Assembly (NCBI GenBank): GCA_023432855.1
Contig: JAEZEZ010000046.1
Location: 1-28,693, forward strand
Direction of reading: 5' to 3'
Source: Pseudomonadota bacterium
GTDB lineage: Bacteria; Pseudomonadota; Alphaproteobacteria; Caulobacterales; Caulobacteraceae
Length of the DNA: 28,693 nt
A model generated the notes under the pieces. It searched no databases. It saw nothing but the letters and a program-made list of their open reading frames with translations, and was not told where the DNA came from. The first letter of the stretch is position 1; each line of letters begins with the position of its first letter. The translations under genes were made by a program, and so were the position numbers. Of the stretch, positions 16,673-28,258 are shown in pieces.

Positions 16673-16702
16673 TTTTCCACAGAACCTCACCTCTACTGTG
16701 GA
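16673..16702. promoter_or_regulatory. Inverted pair of DnaA-box-like sites
   Basis: TCCACAG (16676-16682) and CTGTGGA (16696-16702) are perfect inverted 7-mers with a 13-base spacer. TTTTCCACA (16673-16681) is one mismatch from the DnaA box TTATCCACA; the right arm is two mismatches away. The site lies between the divergent M48 and hypothetical genes. Binding by DnaA is a guess. Confidence 0.45.
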
Positions 16703-16765
16703 CAGATTTCCGCGTTCGATTGCACCGAGCCAGAGGCTGTGGCTTTGAGCAGCGGGGGCCTAGCA

Positions 16766-17119
16766 ATGATCAAGTTCAGCAAGCGGATGGGGGACGCGCC
16801 GGGGCAACTCGAACTGGCGGCCGAGATCGCCGAGACGCTCTTCCAGCTAGGCGGAGCCGCCCACCAGGATCAGGTCATCGACATCATGCTGGCCGACCGG
16901 CGCGTGCGTGGCGCAGTTGCTGACCAGCGCCTGCGCTTGGACATCGCTGAGGCGTTCGACGCCTACTGCGACGTAGGCGGATACGGGGCTCACGGTCCGC
17001 CACTATTCACCCTTCCATTCGGGAAAGGGTCTCGCCGTTGGGCCTTGCGCGAAGCTTCCGCCCGACACGGTAGCGCCTTGGCCTGGGTCGTGTTGCCCGC
17101 CCGCCAACCAGCGCCCTGA
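16766..17119 (+). CDS. Small hypothetical protein
   Basis: A 117-residue protein from ATG 16766, with a GGGGG tract about 8 bases before it. Residues 14-60 are helical (LELAAEIAETLFQLGGAAHQ, then DQVIDIMLADRRVRG), which could form a small winged-helix-like fold, followed by RLDIAEAFDAYC and a C-terminal FTLPFGKGSRRWAL segment. No metal site, signal or membrane segment is visible. I do not recognise the family firmly. It is divergent from the M48 protease gene and converges on ppdK. Confidence 0.6.
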   Translation: MIKFSKRMGDAPGQLELAAEIAETLFQLGGAAHQDQVIDIMLADRRVRGAVADQRLRLDIAEAFDAYCDVGGYGAHGPPLFTLPFGKGSRRWALREASARHGSALAWVVLPARQPAP

Positions 17120-17153
17120 ACTAAGTCGCCCGCATAACAGCGGCGGGGATCGC

Positions 17154-19829
<2,676 letters not shown>

Positions 19830-20004
19830 CTACAGTCCTTCTTCGTCACTGCGGGCCTGCGCCTCGCGCCGGCGGACGCATGAAGCGCCCGTCCGGCCTG
19901 ACCGGCGGAACGTCCGATCTGTGCGTCCCCGGCCCGGCCGGAGACACAAACTGTGGGAGCGAGGCCCTCGCTGCTGCGAGAAACCGTCAAGCCCCCGAAC
20001 TGGT

Positions 20005-22158
20005 TCACCCCGCGATGAGGGAGAAGTCCGCGACGCGGTTCATCAGCCGGCGGACCTGGCCCAGCAGCACGAGCCGGGTCTCGCGCTCGGCAGCGACCTC
20101 GGAATTGACCATAACCTTGTCGAAGAAGGCGTCGACGGGCCCGCGCAGGGACGCCAGCGCGGTCATGGCGCCGGCGAAGTTCTCCCGCGCGAGTTCGGCG
20201 TCCACCACAGGCCCCGCCTGGCCGACCGCGGCGATGAGCGCGATCTCCTCGGCCGGCGCGCCCTCGACGGCGTGCGCCTGGCCGGACGGCACGTCGCCCT
20301 TCTTGGCCTCTGCCTTGAGGATGTTCACGGCGCGGCGGTAGCCGGCCAGCAGGTTGGCCCCGTCGTCGGTCCTGAGGAACGCGTCCAAGGCCTCGACCCG
20401 CGCCACGAGGCGAACAAGGTCATCGTCGCCAAGAGCGAAGACCGCGTCCACGAGATCGTGCCTACGGCCTTGATCGCGCAGGGCGACCTTGAGGCGGTCG
20501 GCGAAGAAGTCGAGCAGTTCGGCGGAACGTTTCCCGCCGTCGCCGGCGGGTTGCGGACCCGACTCGTGAGCCGGATCGGCGTGCGGACGGCCGCGCAGGG
20601 GCTGCACCAGTTCCTGGGCCGGAATGACGGCGAGGTCGGGCTTCGACGCGTCGGCCGCGGCGACCAGCAGCGGCAGCAGGTTCACCCGGATGCCGCCCTC
20701 CAGCAGGATGCGAATGACGCCGAGTGCGGCGCGGCGCAGGGCGTAGGGGTCCTTAGAGCCCGTCGGCTTCTCGTCGATGGCGAAGAAGCCGGCCAGGGTG
20801 TCGAGCTTGTCGGCCAGCGCCACGGCCACGGTCACCGGCGCCGTCGGCACGGAGTCGCCGGGGCCCTGCGGACGATAGTGGTCGCGGATAGCGTCGGCCA
20901 TCTCGGGGTCGAGGCCGGCTTGGCGGGCGTAGTAGCCGCCCATGATCCCCTGCAGCTCGGGGAACTCGCCGACCATGCCGGACGCGAGGTCGGCCTTGGC
21001 CAAGCGGGCGGCCTCTCCCGTCTTCTCGACATCGGCGCCGACCAGCGGCGCGATCTGGCGGGCCAGCGCCTCGATGCGGGCGACCCGCTCGGCCATGGTC
21101 CCCAGCCGGGCGTGAAAGGTGACGCCGTCGAGCTTGTGCAGCCAGCGGTCGAAGTTGCCGCCGGGCTCCGAGGCCTGGCGGTCGCTGTCCCAGAAGAACC
21201 GCGCGTCGTTCAGGCGGGCGCTGAGCACGCGGGCGTTACCCGCCGCCACAGCCTTGCCGCCGTCGATGGCCTCGATGTTGGCGACGGCCACGAAGTGGGG
21301 AGCGAGGGCGCCGGTCTTCGGGTCACGGACGGCGAAGTACTTCTGGTGCGTGCGCATGGATGTGCGGATCACCTCGGCCGGCAGGTCAAGGAAAGCCGGA
21401 TCCATCTCGCCCAGGATCGGCGTCGGCCATTCGGCGAGGCCCGCGACCTCCTCCAGCAGACCCTCGTCCTCAACCAGCTCGAAGCCGCGGGCGGCGCAGA
21501 GCCCGCGCGCCTTCTCCACGATGCCAAGCTTGCGGTCGGCGGCGTCGAGCACGACGAAGTTGTCGGCGAGGCCTTGGCGGTAGGTCGCGAAGTCGCGCGC
21601 CTGGAACGGCTGCCTGGAGCCCATGAACCTGTGGCCCTGGCTGAGGTCGCCTGATGCCACGCGGTCGATCTCGAACGGCACGACGCTGTCGTCGAAGACG
21701 CACAGGATCCGCTGCAGCGGACGCACCCAGCGCAGGGTTCCGCGCCCCCAAGTCATCGACTTGGGCCAGGGGAAATTGTGCACCACGTGCTCGACAGCTT
21801 CGGCAATTACTTCCGCCGTTTGCCGGCCCTTCTTGTCGATCGTGGCGAAGAAGACGCCGTCTCGCTCGACGAGTTGTTCGCGGGTCAAGCCGGTGGAACG
21901 GAGGAAGCCTTCGATGGCCTGATCCGGCGCATTGATGCGCGGGCCCTTGCGCTCTTCGGAGCGATCCTCCTGGGCCTTCGGCAGGCCCTCGACGACCAGC
22001 ACGAGGCGGCGCGGACCGGCGAAGGAGCGGATCAAGTCGTAGGCAAGGCCGGCGTCCTTTAGGCGCTCGGCGAACAGGCGTTCTAGATCGCGCGCTGCGC
22101 CCGACTGCATGCGCGCGGGAATCTCTTCCGAGAACAGTTCGAGCAGCAGCTGGGGCAT
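20005..22158 (-). CDS. glyS: Glycyl-tRNA synthetase, beta subunit
   Basis: A 717-residue beta subunit from ATG 22158, where MPQLLLELFSEEIPARMQ matches the usual GlyS start; an upstream in-frame start would overlap glyQ further. Internal family segments include AGPRRLVLVVEGLP, VHNFPWPKSMTWG, RWVRPLQRILCVFD, MRTHQKYFAV and DKLDTLAGFFAI with an HD-like fold, and the C-terminal anticodon-binding region ends LLGQVRRLMNRVADFSLIAG. It works as an alpha2beta2 enzyme with GlyQ, attaching glycine to tRNA-Gly. Its ATG shares one base with the glyQ stop (TGATG), so the subunits are translationally coupled. Confidence 0.96.
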   Translation of the reverse strand: MPQLLLELFSEEIPARMQSGAARDLERLFAERLKDAGLAYDLIRSFAGPRRLVLVVEGLPKAQEDRSEERKGPRINAPDQAIEGFLRSTGLTREQLVERDGVFFATIDKKGRQTAEVIAEAVEHVVHNFPWPKSMTWGRGTLRWVRPLQRILCVFDDSVVPFEIDRVASGDLSQGHRFMGSRQPFQARDFATYRQGLADNFVVLDAADRKLGIVEKARGLCAARGFELVEDEGLLEEVAGLAEWPTPILGEMDPAFLDLPAEVIRTSMRTHQKYFAVRDPKTGALAPHFVAVANIEAIDGGKAVAAGNARVLSARLNDARFFWDSDRQASEPGGNFDRWLHKLDGVTFHARLGTMAERVARIEALARQIAPLVGADVEKTGEAARLAKADLASGMVGEFPELQGIMGGYYARQAGLDPEMADAIRDHYRPQGPGDSVPTAPVTVAVALADKLDTLAGFFAIDEKPTGSKDPYALRRAALGVIRILLEGGIRVNLLPLLVAAADASKPDLAVIPAQELVQPLRGRPHADPAHESGPQPAGDGGKRSAELLDFFADRLKVALRDQGRRHDLVDAVFALGDDDLVRLVARVEALDAFLRTDDGANLLAGYRRAVNILKAEAKKGDVPSGQAHAVEGAPAEEIALIAAVGQAGPVVDAELARENFAGAMTALASLRGPVDAFFDKVMVNSEVAAERETRLVLLGQVRRLMNRVADFSLIAG

Positions 22159-23045
22159 CAAGCGGCTCCCTGCTGCTGTTCGACCCACGCCGTCGCGCAC
22201 GCCTTGCAGAGGTCGCGGATGCGGCCGATGTAGCTCTGCCGCTCGGCCACGGCGATGGCGCCCCGGGCGTCCATCAGGTTGAACAGGTGGCTGGCCTTCA
22301 GCACGTGGTCATAGGCGGGCAGCACCAGGGCCTGGCCTTGCGGGCCCTTGCTGGCGAGCAGGCGCGCAACCTCGCGCTCCACGTCCTCGAACCAGCGCTT
22401 GCGCATTTCGACGTCGTAGAACTCGAAGTTGGCGGCCGACTGCTGCCGCTCGTTCTCGAGGAAAACCTCGCCGTAGGTGACGCCGGCCTTGTTGAACTTG
22501 AGGTCGTAGACGTTGTCGACGCCCTGTACGTACATGCACAGGCGCTCCAGTCCGTAGGTCAGTTCGCCCGCCACGGGGAAGACGTCGAGGCCGCCGACCT
22601 GTTGGAAGTAGGTGTACTGGGTCACCTCCATCCCGTCGCACCAGACCTCCCAGCCGAGGCCCCACGCGCCGACGGTGGGGTTCTCCCAGTCGTCCTCGAC
22701 GAAGCGGATGTCGTGCAGCATCGGATCAATGCCGATGGCCGCCAGCGAGCCGAGGTAGAGCTCCTGCAGGTCGGGTGGGTTCGGCTTCAGGATCACCTGG
22801 TACTGATAATAGTGCTGAAGGCGGTTGGGGTTCTCGCCGTAGCGGCCGTCGCCCGGGCGCCTCGATGGCTGCACGTAGGCGCAGTTCCAGTCCCTGGGAC
22901 CGAGCGCGCGCAGCACGGTGGCGGGGTGCAGGGTCCCTGCCCCCACCTCAATGTCATAGGGCTGCAGAATCACGCAGCCGCGCTCGCTCCAATAGGCGTG
23001 CAGCGTCAGGATCAGGTCCTGAAACGACAATGGCTCTGAGGACAC
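22158..23045 (-). CDS. glyQ: Glycyl-tRNA synthetase, alpha subunit
   Basis: A class II synthetase alpha subunit of 295 residues from GTG 23045. LSFQDLILTLHAYWSERGC, LQPYDIEVGAGTLHPATVLR, YVQPSRRPGDGRYGENPNRLQHYYQYQV (read in parts), WGLGWEVWCDGMEV and AGELTYGLERLCMYV are diagnostic. An upstream in-frame ATG at 23126 would put a strong terminator hairpin inside the coding region, so the GTG is preferred, although no good ribosome site precedes it. The gene is coupled to glyS. The terminator-like hairpin ends just 22 bases before the start, so attenuation or a very short leader is likely (see findings). Confidence 0.94.
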   Translation of the reverse strand: MSSEPLSFQDLILTLHAYWSERGCVILQPYDIEVGAGTLHPATVLRALGPRDWNCAYVQPSRRPGDGRYGENPNRLQHYYQYQVILKPNPPDLQELYLGSLAAIGIDPMLHDIRFVEDDWENPTVGAWGLGWEVWCDGMEVTQYTYFQQVGGLDVFPVAGELTYGLERLCMYVQGVDNVYDLKFNKAGVTYGEVFLENERQQSAANFEFYDVEMRKRWFEDVEREVARLLASKGPQGQALVLPAYDHVLKASHLFNLMDARGAIAVAERQSYIGRIRDLCKACATAWVEQQQGAA

Positions 23046-23067
23046 GGGGAGGTTCGTTCGCAGCCGC

Positions 23068-23100
23068 AAAAAAGTCGGCGGACCATAGGGCCCGCCGACT
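23068..23100 (-). terminator. Intrinsic terminator (possible attenuator) before glyQ
   Basis: Perfect 9-bp arms AGTCGGCGG and CCGCCGACT (23073-23081 and 23092-23100 on the plus strand) with a 10-base loop. On the minus strand the stem is followed at once by six T residues (23068-23073). It can end transcription of the small secreted-protein gene, but also stands directly ahead of glyQ. Confidence 0.8.
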
Positions 23101-23104
23101 GAGG

Positions 23105-23159
23105 CTTCAAGCATACGGCAAAGCAATTCGGCGGGTTTGCCCCCGCCGATCGCTTGAAG
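23105..23159 (-). promoter_or_regulatory. Structured leader element upstream of the glyQ terminator
   Basis: An outer stem CTTCAAGC/GCTTGAAG (23105-23112 with 23152-23159) encloses an inner stem TCGGCGGG/CCCGCCGA (23128-23135 with 23142-23149). In the minus-strand RNA, the inner stem's second arm CCCGCCGA can instead pair with the first arm of the following terminator (TCGGCGGG), giving an antiterminator. This is the arrangement of an attenuator or riboswitch, though it could be a plain structured 3' end of the upstream gene. Confidence 0.5.
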
Positions 23160-23163
23160 AAGC

Positions 23164-23577
23164 TTACGGCGCGTTCCCGGCCGGAGCAGTCATCTGGCCG
23201 GCGCGGCTGTTCGGGCCGCCAAAGCGCGCGCGGTTCTCGGGGGTATCCGGCACCGGGCCATTGGTCACGAGGCTGGTGCGCACTTCCGGCTCCATCGGCG
23301 GCGACGAGTACATTTCGGTCGTCGTGGTGTCAGCGACCGGGGCCGGCTCATAAGCGGGAGCGGGCTCGTAGACCGGTTCGGCCGGGATCGGCACTTCGCG
23401 AACCTGGACGCCGCACGGCTTCGGGCCGCCATGAGCGCCGCACTCATCGTCAGTGCGGGTAGACGGATCGTTGGTCGGCGGGATGGTGCTCTGCGAGCGG
23501 TCGGCCGTCTGGGCCATGGCGGCGCCCGACAGGAGGCCGGCGGCGGCGACGGTGGAGATGAGAAGCTTGAGACGCAT
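23164..23577 (-). CDS. Small secreted Pro-rich hypothetical protein
   Basis: A 137-residue protein with a signal peptide (MRLKLLISTVAAAGLLSGAAMAQ, cleavage after AMA). The mature part is low in complexity: two Cys (DECGAHGGPKPCG) that may form a disulphide, a Pro/Glu/Tyr repeat (EPVYEPAPAYEPAPV), and a C-terminal NRARFGGPNSRAGQ. I do not recognise a family; it is presumably periplasmic or surface exposed. AAGGA lies about 10 bases before the ATG. The structured element and terminator follow its stop. Confidence 0.75.
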   Translation of the reverse strand: MRLKLLISTVAAAGLLSGAAMAQTADRSQSTIPPTNDPSTRTDDECGAHGGPKPCGVQVREVPIPAEPVYEPAPAYEPAPVADTTTTEMYSSPPMEPEVRTSLVTNGPVPDTPENRARFGGPNSRAGQMTAPAGNAP

Positions 23578-23667
23578 GATTTGGAGTCCTTTCAGTCTGA
23601 AACGGACCCCCCCGATTTATTGATACGCGGCCTTAAGAACGCAGCGTTCGATCAATGGTTTCCAGCT

Positions 23668-24540
23668 TCACCAATCCCAGGGGCCTCCGAGCCGACAGAC
23701 GCAGCTCCACCATTGGGGTTGCTCGTCTTGGAGACGGCGGACCAGGCTGCGGGCGGAGGTCTCGTTCTGGCATAGGGCGAAGCTGGTCGCGCCGGATCCG
23801 GACAGACGTGTGAGCTCCGCTTCTGGCTGGCGACGCAGCCAGTCGAGCACCTCGCCGACGCGGGAATCCAAGCTAACGGCGGCGACTTCGAGATCATTTA
23901 TGGCGCTTCGAAAGTCGCTTGAAAGCTCGCCCGGGCCGGACGCCCCGTGCGCATCGCTGAGCGGGGAGAATCGCCCCAGTTCGTCGAAGCGGCGAAAGAC
24001 CGTCGGCGTCGGACTTTCGACGCCGGGGTTCACGAGCACGGCCCACAGGGACGCCAGATGCACGGGCTTCAGCCTTTCGCCCCGGCCTTCGGCGATGACG
24101 GGACGCGCGGCCAGGCACATGGGGCCGTCGGCGCCCAGCTCAAGCGCGATGGACGCCAGCTCCGCGTCCGACATGTCCGGCCGGTAGCGGTCGCGGAGCA
24201 GGCGCAGGGCGGCCGCCCCGTCACTGGATCCGCCGCCGAGGCCTGCGGCGACCGGCAACTCCTTGTCGAGCGTGACGGCCAGCGGCGGGAGAGACATCGC
24301 CGTGGCGGCCTCGAACTCACGGATCGCACGGAGCACGAGGTTGTCATCCAGCTCATTCAGCGCTGGCGCGAAGGGGCCGGTTATCCGGAACGACGACGTT
24401 GTGGCTTCCTCGATGGTCACCCGGTCACCGACGTCGGCGAAGACCGCCAGCGTCGAGATGGGGTGATACCCGTCCGGGCCGGGCGGTCCGACGCGCAGGT
24501 AGAGATTGACCTTCGCCGGCGCGAAGGCAGTCGTCCTCAC
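23668..24540 (-). CDS. ispE: 4-diphosphocytidyl-2-C-methyl-D-erythritol kinase
   Basis: A 290-residue GHMP kinase of the non-mevalonate isoprenoid pathway, phosphorylating CDP-ME at the 2-OH with ATP. FAPAKVNLYLRVG is the N-terminal substrate motif, PVAAGLGGGSSDGAAAL the ATP-binding loop, and RLSGSGATSFALC the third GHMP motif. The start is GTG 24540, which overlaps the stop of the upstream TPR gene as GTGA; the longer frame from 24648 would run through that gene and is rejected. It is the last member of the coupled series ETF-QO, TPR protein, ispE. Confidence 0.94.
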   Translation of the reverse strand: MRTTAFAPAKVNLYLRVGPPGPDGYHPISTLAVFADVGDRVTIEEATTSSFRITGPFAPALNELDDNLVLRAIREFEAATAMSLPPLAVTLDKELPVAAGLGGGSSDGAAALRLLRDRYRPDMSDAELASIALELGADGPMCLAARPVIAEGRGERLKPVHLASLWAVLVNPGVESPTPTVFRRFDELGRFSPLSDAHGASGPGELSSDFRSAINDLEVAAVSLDSRVGEVLDWLRRQPEAELTRLSGSGATSFALCQNETSARSLVRRLQDEQPQWWSCVCRLGGPWDW

Positions 24541-26321
24541 GGCGTTCTGGCGGTCTGCGAGGGCGCGGGAGGCAGCCCCTCTCTCAGCTTTTGCTCGACC
24601 CGGGCCTTGATCTCCGCGTCCGGATCGAGGCTCAGCACGCGATTCCACTGGAACCCGGCTTCGTCGCGCCGGCCTACACGCCAGTAGGCGTCGCCGAGAT
24701 GGTCGTTGATCTCCGGATCGGCCGGCGACAGGCCGACGGCCAGTTCCAGCAGTTCGACCGCCTTGGCGTAATCTCCGAGCCGGTAGTGCGCCCAGGCCAG
24801 GGAATCCTGCATTGCGCCCGACTGGGGACGCGCCGCGACCGCCTTCTGCACGAGCGCCATGCCCTGCTCAACGCGGTCTCCGCGATCAATCCAGGCGTAG
24901 CCGAGATAGTTGAGAATCTCCGGCTCATCGGGCGCCATCTCCAGCGCCTTCTGAAGATCCGCTTCCGCCTCCGGCCAACGATCCAGACTGTCCAGCGCGA
25001 TCGCCCGCAGGAAGTGCGCCCTCCAGCCGACGCGGCCGCTGGCCACGACCCTGTCCAAGACGGCCAGAGCCTCTTCGTTCCGACCATTGGCGCGCAGGAG
25101 CTCGGCGCGGGTCACGTTGAGACGCACGTCATTGGGTCGGGAGGTCGCCAGTTCGGCGGCCATCGCCAGCGCTGTTTCCTGCTCGCCTGCCTCCTGCAGG
25201 CTGAGCAGAATTTTGGTGCGGGCCTCGGAGTAATAGATCGAGTCCGCCGGCACCCTGCCCCACGCCTCTCTCGCCGCTTCGTCGTCCGAACCCTTTTCGA
25301 GCGCGTCGCCGACCAGCACCCAGCCCTGGTGCAGCTCTGGATCGATGCGTAGCGCCAGACGAAGGTAGACGAGGGAAAGGTCGCTCTGCCGCTGGGCGCT
25401 CATGGCCGCAGCCGCAAAACCGATCGATTGGGCCGCGCCTTCCCGGAAGTTGGCGGGCGCCGGCGGCCGCGCGCGACGTCTTGCCCGTTCCCGGGCCGCC
25501 AGCAACGGCACTTCGCCCGGGCTGGCCTGAAGACCAGCGTCGTAAAGGGCGATGGCTTCGTCCCGGCGTCCGCGCCGCTCCAGGAACTCGCCATACATCG
25601 GGCGAAACAGGCTGCTCGCCACCTCGTCGGCCACCAGACGTCGGTACAGCGCATCAGCCTGGTCGTACTTGCGGTTCAGCTCCGCCAGCTGCGCCCGGGT
25701 CAGCATGCCGAAGAGTTCGGCGATCCGCCCCGGAGGCTCAGGCGGGTCCGACAGCGCGGCGTCCCAGTCGCCTGCCGCCGCCTGGGCCCAAGGCCGCAGC
25801 AGGTCGGCCGCCACGTTATGAGGGAAAGCGATCGGCCGGCCGCCCAGTCGCTGGATGGCCTCCTTGGGCCGGTCGGAGGCGAAGGCCTCCACGGCCTGGG
25901 CCAGCCGCCCGAGGCTCTCGAGCGGCGGATTGTCCGGGTTGAGGGGCGGCGCCATCCGCGCCGCGGTCGGGACATCGCCGGAAAACAGCGCCGCCGTGAA
26001 CGCCCGTTCGCGCAGGAAGCCGTCTTCCGGCATGGCTTCCGCGGCCGCGGCCAGACGCTCGGTCGCCTCTCGACCATCGCCGGCATAGAGGGCGCTCCGA
26101 CCCGCGAGATAGGCTCCGTAAAGGGACTTCTCGTCGATGGACGGCGCGACTTCGATGCGCTCCGCAGACCCGCTGATCAGATAGCTTTCGGAGGGTTGAA
26201 CGACGACGTCGACGTCTTCGGCCGAAAGCGGCCTCTGCTCGGCCGGCGCCGCGAGCGCGGCCTGGCCCAGAAGCATGCCGGCCGCCAGGGCGGCCAATGA
26301 GGCGGAAACCTTGGGTGACAT
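24537..26321 (-). CDS. Exported TPR-repeat protein
   Basis: A 594-residue protein from ATG 26321, with the signal peptide MSPKVSASLAALAAGML ending near AALAAP. GTG 26342 overlaps the ETF-QO stop as GTGA and is an alternative start. Residues from about 70 onward are tandem TPR or half-TPR helices, clearest at the C-terminus (EILNYLGYAWIDRGDRVEQG, MQDSLAWAHYRLGDYAKAV, INDHLGDAYWRVGRRDEAG). Such periplasmic TPR proteins are typically scaffolds for envelope complexes. It sits between ETF-QO and ispE and overlaps ispE by four bases, so it is co-translated with them; no enzymatic role is suggested. Confidence 0.88.
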   Translation of the reverse strand: MSPKVSASLAALAAGMLLGQAALAAPAEQRPLSAEDVDVVVQPSESYLISGSAERIEVAPSIDEKSLYGAYLAGRSALYAGDGREATERLAAAAEAMPEDGFLRERAFTAALFSGDVPTAARMAPPLNPDNPPLESLGRLAQAVEAFASDRPKEAIQRLGGRPIAFPHNVAADLLRPWAQAAAGDWDAALSDPPEPPGRIAELFGMLTRAQLAELNRKYDQADALYRRLVADEVASSLFRPMYGEFLERRGRRDEAIALYDAGLQASPGEVPLLAARERARRRARPPAPANFREGAAQSIGFAAAAMSAQRQSDLSLVYLRLALRIDPELHQGWVLVGDALEKGSDDEAAREAWGRVPADSIYYSEARTKILLSLQEAGEQETALAMAAELATSRPNDVRLNVTRAELLRANGRNEEALAVLDRVVASGRVGWRAHFLRAIALDSLDRWPEAEADLQKALEMAPDEPEILNYLGYAWIDRGDRVEQGMALVQKAVAARPQSGAMQDSLAWAHYRLGDYAKAVELLELAVGLSPADPEINDHLGDAYWRVGRRDEAGFQWNRVLSLDPDAEIKARVEQKLREGLPPAPSQTARTP

Positions 26322-26338
26322 TCGGTCGGACGCCTCGT

Positions 26339-28045
26339 TCACATGTTCGGATAGTTCGGCCCGCCGCCGCCTTCGGGCGTGGTCCAGACGATGTTCTGCG
26401 ACGGATCCTTGATGTCGCAGGTCTTACAGTGAACGCAGTTTTGGGCGTTAATTTGGAAGCGCGGGTTCGACCCGTCCTCGTCCCTCAGCACCTCGTAGAC
26501 CGCCGCCGGGCAGTAGCGCTGCGCGGGCTCCGCATATTTCGGCAGGTTCACCGCGATCGGGATCGACGGATCCTTCAGCTTCAGGTGGCTGGGCTGGTCT
26601 TCCTCATGATTGGTGTTGGACAGGAACACCGAGCTCAGCTTGTCGAAGGTGATGACGCCGTCCGGCTTCGGATAGTCGATCGGCTTGTAGTCCTTGGCCA
26701 GGCCGGTGGACTCGGCGTCCGACTTGCCGTGCTTCAGCGTGCCCAGGAACGACAGGCCGCCAAGGGTGTGGGCGATCATCATGTCGATACCGCCCACCAG
26801 CGTGCCCCAGGTGTTGCCGAGCTTCGACAGCAGGGGTTTGACGTTGCGGACCGGCGCCAGGTCTTTCCAGATCGCCGAGCCCTTCAGGCCGTCACGGTAG
26901 GCCTCGAGTTCGTCGCCGGAGCGGCCCGCGGCGATGGCCTCGAAGGCCGCCTCCGCCGCCATCTTGCCTGATCGGATGGCGTTGTGGCTGCCCTTGATGC
27001 GGGGGACGTTCACGAAGCCCGCGGAGTCCCCGATGAGGGCGCCCCCCGGGAAGGTCAGCTTCGGTATGGATTGCAGGCCGCCCTCGACGATGGCCCGGGC
27101 CCCGTAGGCGATGCGCCGCCCGCCCTCGAGCTGTTCGCGGATGGTGGGGTGGGTCTTGAAGCGCTGGAACTCGTCGTAGGGGGACAGGTAGGGGTTGCGG
27201 TAGTTCAGGTGGACCACGAACCCGATGGACACGTAGTTGTCCCCGAAGTGGTACATCCACGAGCCGCCGCCGGTCTTGTCGTCCAGGGGCCAGCCCAGCG
27301 TGTGCTGCACCAGGCCGGGCTGGAACTTGTCGTCAGGAACCTGCCACAGCTCCTTGATCCCGATGCCGAATTTCTGGGGTTCGCTGTGGTCGCACAGGCC
27401 GAACTGGGCCATCAGCGTCTTGGCCAGGGAGCCGCGCACCCCCTCCCCGATCAGCACGTACTTGCCGTGCAACTCGATGCCGGGCTGGAAGTCGGGCTTG
27501 CGCCGGCCCTCGCGGTCGACGCCGAAGACGCCGGCGACCACGCCCTTCACCTCGCCGGAGTCGCCGAACACGATCTGCGACGCGGCCATGCCGGGATAGA
27601 CCTCGACGCCGATGGCCTCTGCCTGGTTGGCCATCCAGCGGCACAGGTTGCCCAGGGACCCGATGTAGGCGCCGTGGTTCTTCATGAAGGACGGCTGGGG
27701 CAGCCAGCTGATGTCCAGTTCGCCCATCGGGCCCAGGACCAGGAAGCGGTCGCGGGTCACCGGGGTCTCCAGCGGCGCGCCCTTCTCCTTCCAGTCGGGG
27801 ATCAGTTCCGACAGGCCGGCCGGGTCGAAGACCGCGCCTGACAGGATGTGGGCGCCGACTTCCGAACCCTTTTCCAGCACGGCGACGGAGAGCTCCCGCC
27901 CGGCTTCCTCGGCCAGCTGCTTCAGGCGGATCGCGGCGGCCAGGCCGGCGGGGCCGGCGCCGACGATGACGACGTCGTACTCCATGGCCTCGCGGGCCTC
28001 TTCCTGAAGCTGCGCCTGGGTCTCGGTCGTGGGGCCGTCGGCCAT
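26339..28045 (-). CDS. Electron transfer flavoprotein-ubiquinone oxidoreductase
   Basis: A 568-residue inner-membrane enzyme passing electrons from ETF (fed by acyl-CoA and other dehydrogenases) to ubiquinone. The FAD-binding motif VVIVGAGPAGLAAAIRL lies at 25-41, followed by EKGSEVGAHILSGAV. A GGSWMYHFGDNYVSIGFVVH strand and a GDSAGFVNVPRIKGSHNAI segment are typical. The C-terminal 4Fe-4S site has Cys512 (QRYCPAAVYEV) and Cys537, Cys540, Cys543 (NCVHCKTCDIKDP). GGAG precedes the ATG. It heads a coupled run with the TPR gene and ispE. ETF itself is not in the window. Confidence 0.96.
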   Translation of the reverse strand: MADGPTTETQAQLQEEAREAMEYDVVIVGAGPAGLAAAIRLKQLAEEAGRELSVAVLEKGSEVGAHILSGAVFDPAGLSELIPDWKEKGAPLETPVTRDRFLVLGPMGELDISWLPQPSFMKNHGAYIGSLGNLCRWMANQAEAIGVEVYPGMAASQIVFGDSGEVKGVVAGVFGVDREGRRKPDFQPGIELHGKYVLIGEGVRGSLAKTLMAQFGLCDHSEPQKFGIGIKELWQVPDDKFQPGLVQHTLGWPLDDKTGGGSWMYHFGDNYVSIGFVVHLNYRNPYLSPYDEFQRFKTHPTIREQLEGGRRIAYGARAIVEGGLQSIPKLTFPGGALIGDSAGFVNVPRIKGSHNAIRSGKMAAEAAFEAIAAGRSGDELEAYRDGLKGSAIWKDLAPVRNVKPLLSKLGNTWGTLVGGIDMMIAHTLGGLSFLGTLKHGKSDAESTGLAKDYKPIDYPKPDGVITFDKLSSVFLSNTNHEEDQPSHLKLKDPSIPIAVNLPKYAEPAQRYCPAAVYEVLRDEDGSNPRFQINAQNCVHCKTCDIKDPSQNIVWTTPEGGGGPNYPNM

Positions 28046-28258
28046 GGGGGATGCGTCTCCGGGCTGGATCGAAGCTGTGGCGGTATATCCGGGTGCGGGC
28101 CCCGGCCGGTCAAGGAAGAACGGCGCAGGCGGGTGCAGGCTCCCGAATCCGCCGCATCGCCCGCAAGAATGTCTAGTTTGTTGTTTTTACGATGGTTTGC
28201 GTCATTTTTCTCCCTGTTCGGCAGGCTACGCTGTGGCGGCATGGTCCGGTCCGCGATT

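Noticed and set aside
23046..23126. glyQ start at ATG 23126
   Set aside because: It would place an intrinsic terminator hairpin and U-run inside the coding region, and the family's conserved start fits the GTG at 23045.
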